From an uncultured Acidobacteriaceae bacterium (lineage in GTDB: Bacteria; Acidobacteriota; Terriglobia; Terriglobales; Acidobacteriaceae): a DNA stretch of 47,804 bases. A program made the translations under genes and the position numbers. Shown here one piece after another: positions 8,013-16,529 of this stretch. How positions within the stretch are numbered: position 1 is the stretch's first letter; each line of letters starts with the position of its first letter. The notes under the pieces were generated by a model. That model ran no database searches. It saw nothing but the letters and a program-made list of their open reading frames with translations, and was not told the origin of the DNA. Location: NCBI GenBank assembly GCA_903911925.1, contig CAIWFH010000137.1:1-47804 (forward strand), given 5' to 3'.

Positions 8013-9230
8013 ATGGCAAACATAAGCTGCACAAGATGCGGAAAGGAAGTTCCGGAAGGCAAGCGTTTTTGCGGGGGATGCGGGCAGGCGATGGCCGCAC
8101 CATCGATTCCGCCCGTGGTCGATCAGGCGGCTGAGGCCTGCAAACAGTGCGGAACGGCGCTCGTTCCAGGCAAGCGCTTCTGCAGGCAATGCGGTCACCC
8201 GGCCGGTGAACCCGATTCTATTGCCGAATCCGCGGTTGCTGCCGCTGCAGTTGTCGCACCGGAGCCGGCCGTCCCCGTCTGCGTGCGATGCGGAGCGGCT
8301 CTTGTGCCCGGCAAGCGATTTTGCAGGCAATGCGGCAGCGCAATCGATGCGGCGGTCCCAACGGCGCCGACAGATGATGGCATTCAATCGCCGCATCAAC
8401 TGCCGGTTGCGATTGAGCGTCCAAGCGCCAACGTGTTCGCCGCTGCGCCCGTCTCGGAGCCTGCTGAAACGCCGCCCCCTCCAATGCAGGAGTCCGCGCC
8501 AATTCTGGAGCCGAGTCCAGCATCCTGGCCGCAAGAAGAACCGGCGGCGCCTTCGAGCGTTCCCTGGGAACCAACCGAACGGAGCGTGCTGGTATCTCCT
8601 CGAACCACTTCGAAGTACATCTCGAGCAATACGCCGTCAAGTCCACGAGGTGCGACGAATCCGTCAGCCGGAATTCTTATCGGCATGTCCACAGTTGCGC
8701 TTGTTGTGGCAGGCTGCATCCTGGCCTTCTATTTTTTTCACCAACGGAAAGCACCCGTGGCGACCGCGCCAACTCCGGAGAGTCAAAACCAGATGGCCGG
8801 AAATAAGCAGCTGCCCGGCCAACCCTCAAAACCGCAGGCGGCCACTTATGAACCTGCGGCTCCGAGCCTGCCTTCGCCCACGTCCCGAAAGCCCGCACCA
8901 CAAGCTGAGGCACCCCAGAACCGCATTCAGCCGGCGAAAGAGATCGCCCGGCAACCGGAACCTGTGCGCCCAGTTTCACCGCCTCCAATCCCTCCCGCGC
9001 CCGCGGTGCAGCGCTCGGGGATAATGCATTACCAGGGACCGCCTGTGCCTTACAACGGAGCAGCCGTCTTTGACCATTTGCCGCCGGCTCGTCTCAAATT
9101 CAGTTATGACAGGCAGGGGTGGGCGCTCACCATCAAGTCTAACCCTGACGGCACAAAGCGGGTGACGCTCACGTCGCTGAAGCCCGGCTACCAGGCGAAT
9201 TGCGATCTGGGCTGGGAGATTGTCGAATAG
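8013..9230 (+). CDS. triple zinc-ribbon membrane-anchored protein
   Basis: A 405-residue protein. ATG 8013 is chosen because it follows the upstream stop by one base and starts directly at the first ribbon (MANISCTRCG); the frame is open further upstream, but there it only overlaps the previous gene. Three near-identical zinc ribbons (CTRCG, CKQCG and CVRCG, each followed by PGKRFC or EGKRFC) occupy about residues 5-110. A Pro/Ala-rich stretch, one transmembrane helix (about 228-252, ILIGMSTVALVVAGCILAFY), a second Pro-rich linker and a C-terminal domain of about 70 residues (GIMHYQGPPVPYNG to CDLGWEIVE) follow. The ribbons would be cytoplasmic and the C-terminal domain periplasmic if topology follows the usual rule. 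Function unknown. Confidence 0.8.
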   Translation: MANISCTRCGKEVPEGKRFCGGCGQAMAAPSIPPVVDQAAEACKQCGTALVPGKRFCRQCGHPAGEPDSIAESAVAAAAVVAPEPAVPVCVRCGAALVPGKRFCRQCGSAIDAAVPTAPTDDGIQSPHQLPVAIERPSANVFAAAPVSEPAETPPPPMQESAPILEPSPASWPQEEPAAPSSVPWEPTERSVLVSPRTTSKYISSNTPSSPRGATNPSAGILIGMSTVALVVAGCILAFYFFHQRKAPVATAPTPESQNQMAGNKQLPGQPSKPQAATYEPAAPSLPSPTSRKPAPQAEAPQNRIQPAKEIARQPEPVRPVSPPPIPPAPAVQRSGIMHYQGPPVPYNGAAVFDHLPPARLKFSYDRQGWALTIKSNPDGTKRVTLTSLKPGYQANCDLGWEIVE

Positions 9231-9247
9231 GCGGTCCAACAGAGAGA

Positions 9248-9288
9248 GACGGGAAGCCCCGGCCGGGTAAACCATCGGGGCCGCCGTC
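9248..9288. terminator. bidirectional hairpin between convergent genes
   Basis: The 63-bp gap between two converging genes contains nested stems: GACGG (9248-9252) with CCGTC (9284-9288), and GCCCCG (9256-9261) with CGGGGC (9276-9281). Neither side has a long T run, so it may act as a weak or factor-assisted terminator for both directions. Confidence 0.5.
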
Positions 9289-9293
9289 TAGTT

Positions 9294-10574
9294 CTAGCGC
9301 GCTGTTAGCGATTTACCGCAATTCTCACAGAAGGCGCAGTCTTCTTCGATCTCCGCACCGCATGCCGGGCAGACTGCCTGCGGTGTCTCTTCCGGCTGAG
9401 GCGGTGCTGTGGTCATCGCATCGTCGGAAAGTTGGGGTTGTTCAGGAGCGGGTTCGGACAACAGCGGGCCTTGTTCAGATGGCGGTTGCGGTCCGATTGT
9501 TTTAGGTGCTTCAGGAGCCGGAGCGATCAGATCAACCTGCGATACTGCGGCCTCCGCTGTAATGTCCACTGGCGCAAGCGGCGCAGGCGAGGCCTGCGTT
9601 GGCGTTGAGCCGTTCACAATGGAAGCGAGGTCGAACTCTCCGCTGATGGTTGAGACTGGCGTTTTGCCCCACAGGATACTGAAGAAGAACTGTGCGATTC
9701 TTTCCGGCGTCAGTTCCACATGCGTCCCATCCTGGCTCAGCCCGAGGTCGTAGGTGTGCAGCAACTGGTTGCCCATGCTGGCGCAGGAAATGAGGAACGT
9801 GTTCTGCAGCCGCTCGTAGTCAACGAGGCCTGTCGCCAGCACCTTTCCGACAACGGAATAGGAGCGAAGAATCTGTTGAACGCCGTCGGCGGAGAGAACG
9901 GTTTTCACCTCGTCCTGGTCGATGCTCATGCAGATCTTGCCGGTATTGTCGGCTTCGGGAGTGCCGCGCATCAGCGCGCCCAGGTCAGCCAGTGTAAGGC
10001 TGAATAACTGTGTGCCGGGAAGGTAGCTGATCTTCTCCACGGAGAAAGCGCTGGGGAAAAGAAGGTATACGACTTTCGAAATTCGCACCACCGGACTGTT
10101 GAATGTTCCAACCGCGCAGTCGCTCAATTCAAGACTGCGGGTGGCAAAGACTCCTCCAATCACCACGCAGTTATCCAGCACAATCTCATCGGCGAAGATA
10201 TTTGCGGCTACATAGCAATTGCTGAGCTTGACCTGCTTGGCGCTGACGTCGGCAAGGAAATGCACGCGGCATTTTGGCGCAAGCGAAACAATGGCATTGG
10301 ATGATCCTACGGCTTTCTCAAAGACCGCCGTCCCGGTGGCGTCGGTGTTCACGTGCAGTTCAAGCTGCGTGTAAACGCATCCCTTCACGCGAAGCGGTCC
10401 TTGCTGCACTTCGAGATTGCGGGCAAAGATAGCGCCTTCTACTTCGCACGCTCCCTGCACCACTACGTCGCGCTCCAATTCGCGCGACATTCTGGGCAGG
10501 ATAGGCGACCGGACGATCTGGTCCTTGAGTAAGAGGCGATCTTCGTTCAACCGGAGTTCGTTCAATACCTGCAT
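9294..10574 (-). CDS. beta-rich bactofilin-like protein with C-terminal zinc ribbon (operon gene 6)
   Basis: A protein of 426 residues from ATG 10574, chosen for GAGGA 7 nt upstream. An ATG at 10643 in the same frame would give 449 residues and overlap the upstream gene by 37 bp. Residues about 25-170 are a series of short beta-strand-like repeats (VVVQGACEVEGAIFARNLEV, VSAKQVKLSNCYVAANIFAD, ELSDCAVGTFN) that resemble a beta-solenoid such as bactofilin. A mixed domain (about 180-320), a long Pro/Ala-rich linker and one zinc ribbon (CPACGAEIEEDCAFCENCG) follow. There is no signal peptide, so it is likely cytosolic. It is the last gene of the operon. The solenoid assignment is by eye; function unknown. 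Confidence 0.75.
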   Translation of the reverse strand: MQVLNELRLNEDRLLLKDQIVRSPILPRMSRELERDVVVQGACEVEGAIFARNLEVQQGPLRVKGCVYTQLELHVNTDATGTAVFEKAVGSSNAIVSLAPKCRVHFLADVSAKQVKLSNCYVAANIFADEIVLDNCVVIGGVFATRSLELSDCAVGTFNSPVVRISKVVYLLFPSAFSVEKISYLPGTQLFSLTLADLGALMRGTPEADNTGKICMSIDQDEVKTVLSADGVQQILRSYSVVGKVLATGLVDYERLQNTFLISCASMGNQLLHTYDLGLSQDGTHVELTPERIAQFFFSILWGKTPVSTISGEFDLASIVNGSTPTQASPAPLAPVDITAEAAVSQVDLIAPAPEAPKTIGPQPPSEQGPLLSEPAPEQPQLSDDAMTTAPPQPEETPQAVCPACGAEIEEDCAFCENCGKSLTAR

Positions 10575-10606
10575 GGCTCGTTCCTCGGGTTCTGCAATTC
10601 GAATGG

Positions 10607-11662
10607 CTAAAGCGGCAAGGTTTGGGGAGTATGAGCGCTCCATAGATTCAGAATCATCCGCCGCACTCGGGCGTCCCGGTCCTGTGAAGCGGTGTGAATC
10701 GTGTCAATCAGCGGGATGAGAAACCGCTCAATCTGAGCCCGGTCCTCGCCCGCGAGCGGCTTCCAGGGCAGGCTTCGCTCTCTGAACTGGGCAAGAATAT
10801 CGCGCTTTGTCTCCGCATCGTCGCCCAAGAAGCCCGGCGCGGGGGGTAAGAAGATTCTCGCCATAGAAGTCGCGGCAGTATCGCTTGCCGCAAGATAGGC
10901 AACAGGGAGACTCGATACCGCTGCGTCTTCCCGGCCGCCGCTTACCAGCATGGTTGAGACGGCCTCGCTGGTCCTCTTTTCCGATACAAGGTATGCTATG
11001 GCGCATTGCAGCAGATCGTTCATTCTGCTGCGCATGGAGCCAGCCGCAAGCAGGCTTTGCGCATGGGATGTCTCGCCGCCAAATACGGTTGGAACAGTGG
11101 ATAGAGTGCTGTCAAAGCTTCGCCGGCTCTGCGTTGCTACATCGCGTTTCACCGCGTACGACGCACGGTCAAGGGCAGCAAGCCGCATCTCCAGTTCCCG
11201 GTCCAACTCCTCGAATGTCGCGGTATACCGGTCGGTGATGCGGTGATAGTCCTGCTCCATGTTTTGCTGGATTCGCTTGCAGGCGGCTTCCATGTCGTTC
11301 ATTTTGAGAAACAACGAATCGACGCGGCTTTTGAGCGCGGCCATCTGTTGGGTGATCTCCGAACGAATCAGGCCGAAGAATCCCGTGGTTACGCTTTGGC
11401 TGATTGCGTTGGTTCCGCGAATTTTCTCTTCAATCTGTGCGGCCTCGGTGGCTACAACGGCGCCCGTAAGCCCGTCAATATGGTGCTTGATGGTAGATAC
11501 GCCATCGTCGAAACTGGAGGTGTCTACAAAAACTTCAATGTCGACATCCTCTGACCAATCAACCGAAATGGTTTCGCTGCTGGATGATTCGGAAGCCGGA
11601 TGGTGGACGGTCACGTATTCCGTGCCGTAGATTCTCTCGCTGTATTGTCGGGTATAGCTCAT
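10607..11662 (-). CDS. helical cytosolic protein, paralogue of the preceding operon gene (operon gene 5)
   Basis: A 351-residue protein. ATG 11662 overlaps the upstream stop by 4 bp (ATGA), a sign of translational coupling. An N-terminal beta-like segment (VDWSEDVDIEVFVDTSSFD) is followed by a conserved core GAVVATEAAQIEEKIRG, then GFFGLIRSEITQQ, and a long helical or coiled-coil region up to about residue 185 (DYHRITDRYTATFEELDRE). The same core, in the same order, is found in the 312-residue gene upstream, so the two arose by duplication. There is no signal peptide, membrane segment or nucleotide-binding motif. A structural or scaffold role is plausible, but nothing in the sequence names one. 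Confidence 0.75.
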   Translation of the reverse strand: MSYTRQYSERIYGTEYVTVHHPASESSSSETISVDWSEDVDIEVFVDTSSFDDGVSTIKHHIDGLTGAVVATEAAQIEEKIRGTNAISQSVTTGFFGLIRSEITQQMAALKSRVDSLFLKMNDMEAACKRIQQNMEQDYHRITDRYTATFEELDRELEMRLAALDRASYAVKRDVATQSRRSFDSTLSTVPTVFGGETSHAQSLLAAGSMRSRMNDLLQCAIAYLVSEKRTSEAVSTMLVSGGREDAAVSSLPVAYLAASDTAATSMARIFLPPAPGFLGDDAETKRDILAQFRERSLPWKPLAGEDRAQIERFLIPLIDTIHTASQDRDARVRRMILNLWSAHTPQTLPL

Positions 11663-12597
11663 GGGCGAACCCCGTAAAGCGCCTGCGACTGCGCGGCGTT
11701 ATACATGCGGATCATGTGCGCGCGCACTTTCTCGCTCAATTGCGCCTGGTCCATATGCTGGCCCAGATAGCCGGCTACGGTCTCCCGCTCCCTGGGTTCC
11801 TGCGGACGCCACTCAACCCGCTGCAAAACGGGAAAGACGCCCCGCTCAATGGCGCCCTTGATTTGCTGAGCCACTTCAGGCCCGTGCGGCGTTGGAGCGT
11901 GATATTGCCACTGGTGTTGCCTGGTTTGAGGACTGTCGCAATCGACCAGCGCGAAGGGCAACAGCACGGTGGCGTCCACGTTCCCCGGTTCGGCACTGAG
12001 GATGCTCGATGCAAGGCGGCTCTGCCGATTCGATTCCTTGATGAACTTCGACATTGCGCCGATCGCCTGGTCGGCTCTTGCCCTGATGCTTGAAGCGGCG
12101 ATCTTTTGGCTTGAAGAAACGCTCTCCAACTGATGCACGGGAGCAGAGGCCTGAAGGGCGCGGGTTCTGCTTGAATGGCGCGCCACGTCCCTCTGAACAA
12201 GGTCAAAGAGCGTCACGTCCAACTCATGAATGCGGCCGAGCAGAGCTATGTCCAACGTACGGAAGAGCTTTGTGTAACGCGCCGCGATCATTTGGAAATC
12301 GCGCTCCATGGTCTTCCGAACGGAGAGGAGTTTCAGCGACTGGTCTCGCAGTTCAAGCAGGCGCGCTTCAACCTGGCTCCGGCAGATGGCGATCTTCTGC
12401 GAGATCTGGGAGCGGATGAGGCTGAAGAAGCCTCGATTCACATTTGCGCAGATGTCATCGGCCGCGCGCTTCTCCGCCATGATAACGGCAGCCTGCATGG
12501 AAACCATCGCGCCGGTTGCTCCATCCACATGCGGGGCAACCGAATACAGGCCTTCCGCCATCTCCCGGGTATCGACGGTGAAACTGAAGTTAGCCAC
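11659..12597 (-). CDS. helical cytosolic protein, paralogue of the next operon gene (operon gene 4)
   Basis: A 312-residue protein from a GTG start at 12597 that shares one base with the TAG stop of the upstream gene. The N-terminal beta-like part (ANFSFTVDTREMAEGLYSV) leads into GAMVSMQAAVIMAEKRA, then GFFSLIRSQISQKIA, and a helical stretch with DFQMIAARYTKLFRTLDIA. These correspond position by position to the 351-residue neighbour. The C-terminal third (about 200-312) is less conserved but also has a paired ending of the type VRAHMIRMYNAAQ against VRRMILNLWSAH. No known domain recognised. The tight coupling suggests that the two paralogues are made in a fixed ratio, perhaps as a heteromer. 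Confidence 0.75.
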   Translation of the reverse strand: MANFSFTVDTREMAEGLYSVAPHVDGATGAMVSMQAAVIMAEKRAADDICANVNRGFFSLIRSQISQKIAICRSQVEARLLELRDQSLKLLSVRKTMERDFQMIAARYTKLFRTLDIALLGRIHELDVTLFDLVQRDVARHSSRTRALQASAPVHQLESVSSSQKIAASSIRARADQAIGAMSKFIKESNRQSRLASSILSAEPGNVDATVLLPFALVDCDSPQTRQHQWQYHAPTPHGPEVAQQIKGAIERGVFPVLQRVEWRPQEPRERETVAGYLGQHMDQAQLSEKVRAHMIRMYNAAQSQALYGVRP

Positions 12598-14534
12598 TAG
12601 GCCCTCCCGAGAGCGTCAATTTCGCCAATGGCATTGTTCGCAATGGCGTTGAGGTTCAGAGAGAAATGCTCTGCGGCCAGATCTTCCATTGCGGGCGGCG
12701 GCGCCAGTTCCGAAGTTTCAGCGTATAGCGGGTTGACTGCGAGCAAGGGCTTGCGGCGGGCGTCGAGAGTAAGCGCCCGGCCACCGGCCGAAGACATTGA
12801 GCGCGCATCGCCATCGCGCAGCGAAGCGTCGTAATTCTCAATGAAGCGGAATTTCTCGGCCCGGCGGTCAATGTCCTCCTTGAGCCGGTCAACATACTCG
12901 GTGAACTCTTCCTGCACGGTCTGGTATTGGCGCCTCTGGAGTTCATAGGCGGAGACGTCCTGTACACCGGTGTCGACGCTTCGGACTGCGGAATCGGAGA
13001 GTTTCCCGCCTGCCTCCATCTGCCGCTCAGTGTTTTCCAGAGCCTGCAACGTGTTGTAGTTGGAGAGGAACTCGGTGAAGGTGGAACGCATGAGATTGAT
13101 CAGGTCGGCGCTCTCCGCGCGGTTCCGTCCGTAGAAGTCCTCGGTATCCTGGTGCCACTTGTTCAGATAGCTGTTTTTCTGATCCTGGATGTTGTTGTAA
13201 ATCCGGAGTCTCTCGGTATGCGTCTCCTGCAGCAGGTTCTGAACAATGGGGACGATGATCTCCTCATGGATTTGCTGCATGCCGAATGGGAAGTTCGTTT
13301 TGCTTCCGTCCTCTGCGACCCATACTTCGGATACTGGGTCGTACAGAACCCTGGAACTGGCCTTGAGTTGGAAGGGTTGATAACCCTCGGCCGCGTCCTG
13401 ATAGTTGAACGATTCGTTGCGGATGCGCTCAATCTCTTCGGCTTCAAGCTTTGGCGAATAGTGATTGTACGAGGCCTTCAGGATGGTAAACAGCAGGCGA
13501 TTGGATTGCTCCACAAGCCGGTTGGTGGAGTTGACCTTCAGTCCGGTAACCGTCTGCACGGTACCGGCGATATTAACCATCAGATTGCGGAGCACCTGCT
13601 CAAACCGCTGAGACTGGCGCTCGAACGACTTCTTCATCTTGTTGAGAGAGTGGAAAGTCGCCAGAGACTCATCATGCTGGTGAACGTCGAAGACCGGGAA
13701 CATGACAGCATTGCCGGCGTCCGTCGAGCCAAACTCGGCAAGGAATTTGGCGTAAGCGGTATCGGGGAAAATGACCGGGAGTTCTACGGCTGAGACGCTC
13801 AGGTCATTCAGGCAACCGGTTATGGCGCGCAGCTTGCGGTCGAGCGAGCCAAAGTAGCTGTAACACGGAATCTGCTGGATAGAGCGCGAATACTGATCCG
13901 TCGGCAACTGCTCGACATCGGTTGCATCTTCAACGATGAGCACCGTCTTGAGCAGGTATTCAAGCCCGTTGACGGTGGAGGTAAACAGGTCGTTGTTGCG
14001 AATGGTGCTGAGCGTGAACTCCTTGTTGGGTTCTGTCTCTGTGTAATCGACGAGGAAGCTGCTGCCTTCAAAGGCGACCCTGCCGGCAACCGGAATGTAG
14101 CCGATTCCCAATCTGTGCACCTTGAAGTCGCGTGGAATCTCCCGGTGCGCGGTCTCGAATCCGCCGATAGACTCCTGAACCTCAACCAACTTCGCAGCCA
14201 TGGCTTTTCGCTGGGTCAAGACATAGATGCCGTACGCGGCAGGCAATGCGGCAAGAATCACGAACGGATAATTTTCCGAAAGACTCTCTCGAAAGTAGAG
14301 CACGATCAGGATTGCGAGCACCGCCGCGGCGCCATAGCAGGCCTTCTCGACAATGTTCTTTCGACTGAGCTCCGCGGTGAACTGGGCTTCCTCTTCCCGG
14401 GCTACATCGATTTTCTTCTCGATCGCCTCTTCCTGTTCAACGATGTGAACGGCGATCCGCCGGTAATAGTCGAATAGAATTTTCGCCTGGTCTTCATAAA
14501 CGCTGGCGCTTTCTGGAAAGATCTTGCCGGCCAT
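12597..14534 (-). CDS. large membrane-anchored coiled-coil protein (operon gene 3)
   Basis: A 645-residue protein from ATG 14534, with AAAGGAG about 8 nt upstream. The N-terminal helical segment (about 8-60, rich in Glu/Lys) precedes two membrane helices at about 66-80 and 90-107 separated by a short loop, so both ends should face the cytoplasm. After a second helix come a mixed domain (about 140-290, IGYIPVAGRVAFEGSSFLVDY) and a long region with strong helical character (about 300-400 and 450-590, e.g. NSYLNKWHQDTEDFYGRN). No Walker, protease or nuclease motif is visible. It is the largest member and the likely membrane scaffold of the operon. No family name can be given from the sequence alone. 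Confidence 0.75.
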   Translation of the reverse strand: MAGKIFPESASVYEDQAKILFDYYRRIAVHIVEQEEAIEKKIDVAREEEAQFTAELSRKNIVEKACYGAAAVLAILIVLYFRESLSENYPFVILAALPAAYGIYVLTQRKAMAAKLVEVQESIGGFETAHREIPRDFKVHRLGIGYIPVAGRVAFEGSSFLVDYTETEPNKEFTLSTIRNNDLFTSTVNGLEYLLKTVLIVEDATDVEQLPTDQYSRSIQQIPCYSYFGSLDRKLRAITGCLNDLSVSAVELPVIFPDTAYAKFLAEFGSTDAGNAVMFPVFDVHQHDESLATFHSLNKMKKSFERQSQRFEQVLRNLMVNIAGTVQTVTGLKVNSTNRLVEQSNRLLFTILKASYNHYSPKLEAEEIERIRNESFNYQDAAEGYQPFQLKASSRVLYDPVSEVWVAEDGSKTNFPFGMQQIHEEIIVPIVQNLLQETHTERLRIYNNIQDQKNSYLNKWHQDTEDFYGRNRAESADLINLMRSTFTEFLSNYNTLQALENTERQMEAGGKLSDSAVRSVDTGVQDVSAYELQRRQYQTVQEEFTEYVDRLKEDIDRRAEKFRFIENYDASLRDGDARSMSSAGGRALTLDARRKPLLAVNPLYAETSELAPPPAMEDLAAEHFSLNLNAIANNAIGEIDALGRA

Positions 14535-14547
14535 TGCAGTTGCTCCT

Positions 14548-15270
14548 TTAACGTTCGAGAATCTGTTTGCGCAGCGCCATCAGCACGGCGCATTGCTCGA
14601 ACTGCTCATCTAGAAGGGAGGGAGTCGTAGGGAACGCGATATCGTCAAGACGACGGCGAATATCATCCACCAGCGCAACGATCTGTTGTTCATAGGAGAT
14701 CGCGGAGGGGTCGCGAGACGGGGAGAGAAACCTTGCATCCTCTTTGAGCTTGAGGAGGAGTTGACGTTCCCGATTGCGATTTGGCGCTTTCGTGCAGAGT
14801 TCGGACTCGCAATGGGAAAGAGCTGCCTTAAGCTCTTCCAGCCCGGATCTTGTCAAATGCTCCTCTTCGGCCACTTCCGCGGCATGCGCCGCGGACCAGT
14901 AGGCAATGGAGACAGTGGTCGCCACCGCAAACAAGAGCCCCATCTGACCGACAAGCTGAACGCGGAAAGGCAAAAAGTAGACCAGACCGCAGATGACGAG
15001 TCCAACCGCCAGGCTGGAGTAGACGGCATCGCAGATTTCCAACAGACCAAGCGCAGGAATCTTGAGGTTAAAGTCGCCAAGGCTGAGTCGCACAATCGCA
15101 AAAGGCGGGAAGTTGATTGACAGAACAATGCAGACGACAATCAGGTCGAGCCAGGCGGAATGAGTTCGCCCTTCTGCCGGAACCAACAGGAAGAAAGCAA
15201 AGACCAGAACGGCAATTCCAGCGAGGTGCAAGAGAATGAACAGCCGGGATAACTCCGATTTCGTCTTCAT
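14548..15270 (-). CDS. four-TM membrane protein with cytosolic helical tail (operon gene 2)
   Basis: A protein of 240 residues from ATG 15270, which lies 2 bp after the stop of the SPFH gene and has GGTGGAG just upstream. The much longer open frame would overlap the SPFH gene by about 180 bp and is rejected. Four hydrophobic helices lie at about residues 10-30, 41-62, 83-101 and 105-125. A soluble helical tail (about 130-240) follows, with a pair of Cys (HCESELC) and many charged residues. No known family recognised. Position directly after the SPFH gene suggests a membrane partner for it. Confidence 0.75.
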   Translation of the reverse strand: MKTKSELSRLFILLHLAGIAVLVFAFFLLVPAEGRTHSAWLDLIVVCIVLSINFPPFAIVRLSLGDFNLKIPALGLLEICDAVYSSLAVGLVICGLVYFLPFRVQLVGQMGLLFAVATTVSIAYWSAAHAAEVAEEEHLTRSGLEELKAALSHCESELCTKAPNRNRERQLLLKLKEDARFLSPSRDPSAISYEQQIVALVDDIRRRLDDIAFPTTPSLLDEQFEQCAVLMALRKQILER

Positions 15271-15272
15271 GT

Positions 15273-16529
15273 TCACTCCACCTTCTTCCCGCACGCTGAG
15301 CAGAAGCCATCGCCGGGGGCGATCACCGAGCCGCATTTGGTGCATGCGACGGCGCCGGCGACTGCGTGAACACAACGAGGACAATTGACGGCGCCGGGGG
15401 GCAGATTCATGCCGCAAACCGGACACCTTGTCAAAGAGCTGAACGGCGTGCCGCAACTGACACAGCGGCGGGCTTCCTTGCCGTTATCGGAACCGCACTG
15501 CGGACAGGGATTGTAGAGGTTGCCGCAATGCGGACAAAACTTCGAAGTGCTGGAGTACTTCTTCGAACAATTGGAGCAGAAGACCTCGCGCGGAACCGGT
15601 GCTGCGCCCGACCCAACCTGGCCGGAGGCTCCGGTAACAGGAACGCCGCCCGGCGAGGGTTGGAGCATTGCGGCCGCCGCGCCGCCACTGCCGCCCATCA
15701 TGTTGGTCATCATCAGCGCGCCAAGCATTCCACCCGAGCCGGCCGCGCTTACCGCGTTTTCCGCAACTTCAAACGCCTTGGACTGTTGCCAAGAATAGCC
15801 GCCAATTATCTGGGCGCTCTGGCGGGCCATGGCGTCGAGTATTCTCTGCCCATCTTCATTGCTGTCGTCAATCTCAACCGAGGTAATATAGAACCCTTCA
15901 AGGTTGAAGCCGTAGTCTTCCCAGAACGCAAGCATGGATGCCTTGAGCGCCTGCGAAAGCGGCTCAAGATATGCCGAGATGCTTTTGATGCCGATACGCT
16001 GCGATTGCATGTACGACAAAAGGACTGTTTTTGTCTTGGCGTTCATCGCCCCACTGAAGTGCTCTGTCAGGTCTTTCGCGCGGAATTCCGCGGCCGCGCC
16101 AACCAGCTTGACTAGAAAGCGCTCGGCGTCCTGAACCTTGAGACCATAACGGCCCACGGCCTTTAGCGGAACCATGGTGTTGTAGTCGGGGTCCTGATAT
16201 CGCATGCTGGTTGTGCTCCAGTCAATGTTCAGGGGCACAACTTTGTTTACAAACCAGACCTCAGCGAAGAATGGGTTCTTGCCTCCGAATGGGATTCCAT
16301 ACAGGTTTCTCAAGAGGGGCAAGTTCTCGGTGTTCAGCGTGTGCTTGCCAGGCCCGAACTTACCCAGCAACTGGCCCTTTGTGAAGAGAACGGCTTCCTG
16401 TGACTCTCTGACCAGAAGCTGGGTAAAGGTGCCCAGATTTGTCTCGGGAAACTTATGGGCAAAAATCGGACCTTCTCCCGCATTCCCAGAAGAACTATCA
16501 TCCCAGGAAACAAGATCGATGAAAGACAT
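15273..16529 (-). CDS. SPFH (band 7-like) protein with four C-terminal zinc ribbons, YdjI-like (operon gene 1)
   Basis: A 418-residue protein. Residues about 20-235 form an SPFH-type domain (GPIFAHKFPETNLGTFTQLLV, later KVVPLNIDWSTTSMRYQD and RIGIKSISAYLEPLSQAL) of the class also called virion core protein or YdjI. A Gly/Met-rich flexible segment (about 250-315, GSGGMLGALMMTNMMGG) is followed by four zinc ribbons (CSNC..CPHC, CPQC..CVSC, CPVC..CPRC, CTKC..CSAC). In Bacillus, YdjI works with YdjG/YdjH in the membrane recruitment of PspA; that is family knowledge, not seen here. GGAG lies 9 nt before ATG. It heads a six-gene operon with overlaps or gaps of 32 bp or less. Confidence 0.88.
   Translation of the reverse strand: MSFIDLVSWDDSSSGNAGEGPIFAHKFPETNLGTFTQLLVRESQEAVLFTKGQLLGKFGPGKHTLNTENLPLLRNLYGIPFGGKNPFFAEVWFVNKVVPLNIDWSTTSMRYQDPDYNTMVPLKAVGRYGLKVQDAERFLVKLVGAAAEFRAKDLTEHFSGAMNAKTKTVLLSYMQSQRIGIKSISAYLEPLSQALKASMLAFWEDYGFNLEGFYITSVEIDDSNEDGQRILDAMARQSAQIIGGYSWQQSKAFEVAENAVSAAGSGGMLGALMMTNMMGGSGGAAAAMLQPSPGGVPVTGASGQVGSGAAPVPREVFCSNCSKKYSSTSKFCPHCGNLYNPCPQCGSDNGKEARRCVSCGTPFSSLTRCPVCGMNLPPGAVNCPRCVHAVAGAVACTKCGSVIAPGDGFCSACGKKVE

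Noticed and set aside
12927..13793. 288-codon frame antisense to the 645-residue operon gene
   Set aside because: No Shine-Dalgarno and no domain. The minus-strand gene fits a coupled operon.
15366..16115. 249-codon frame antisense to the SPFH gene
   Set aside because: The SPFH domain and four zinc ribbons on the minus strand are unmistakable.
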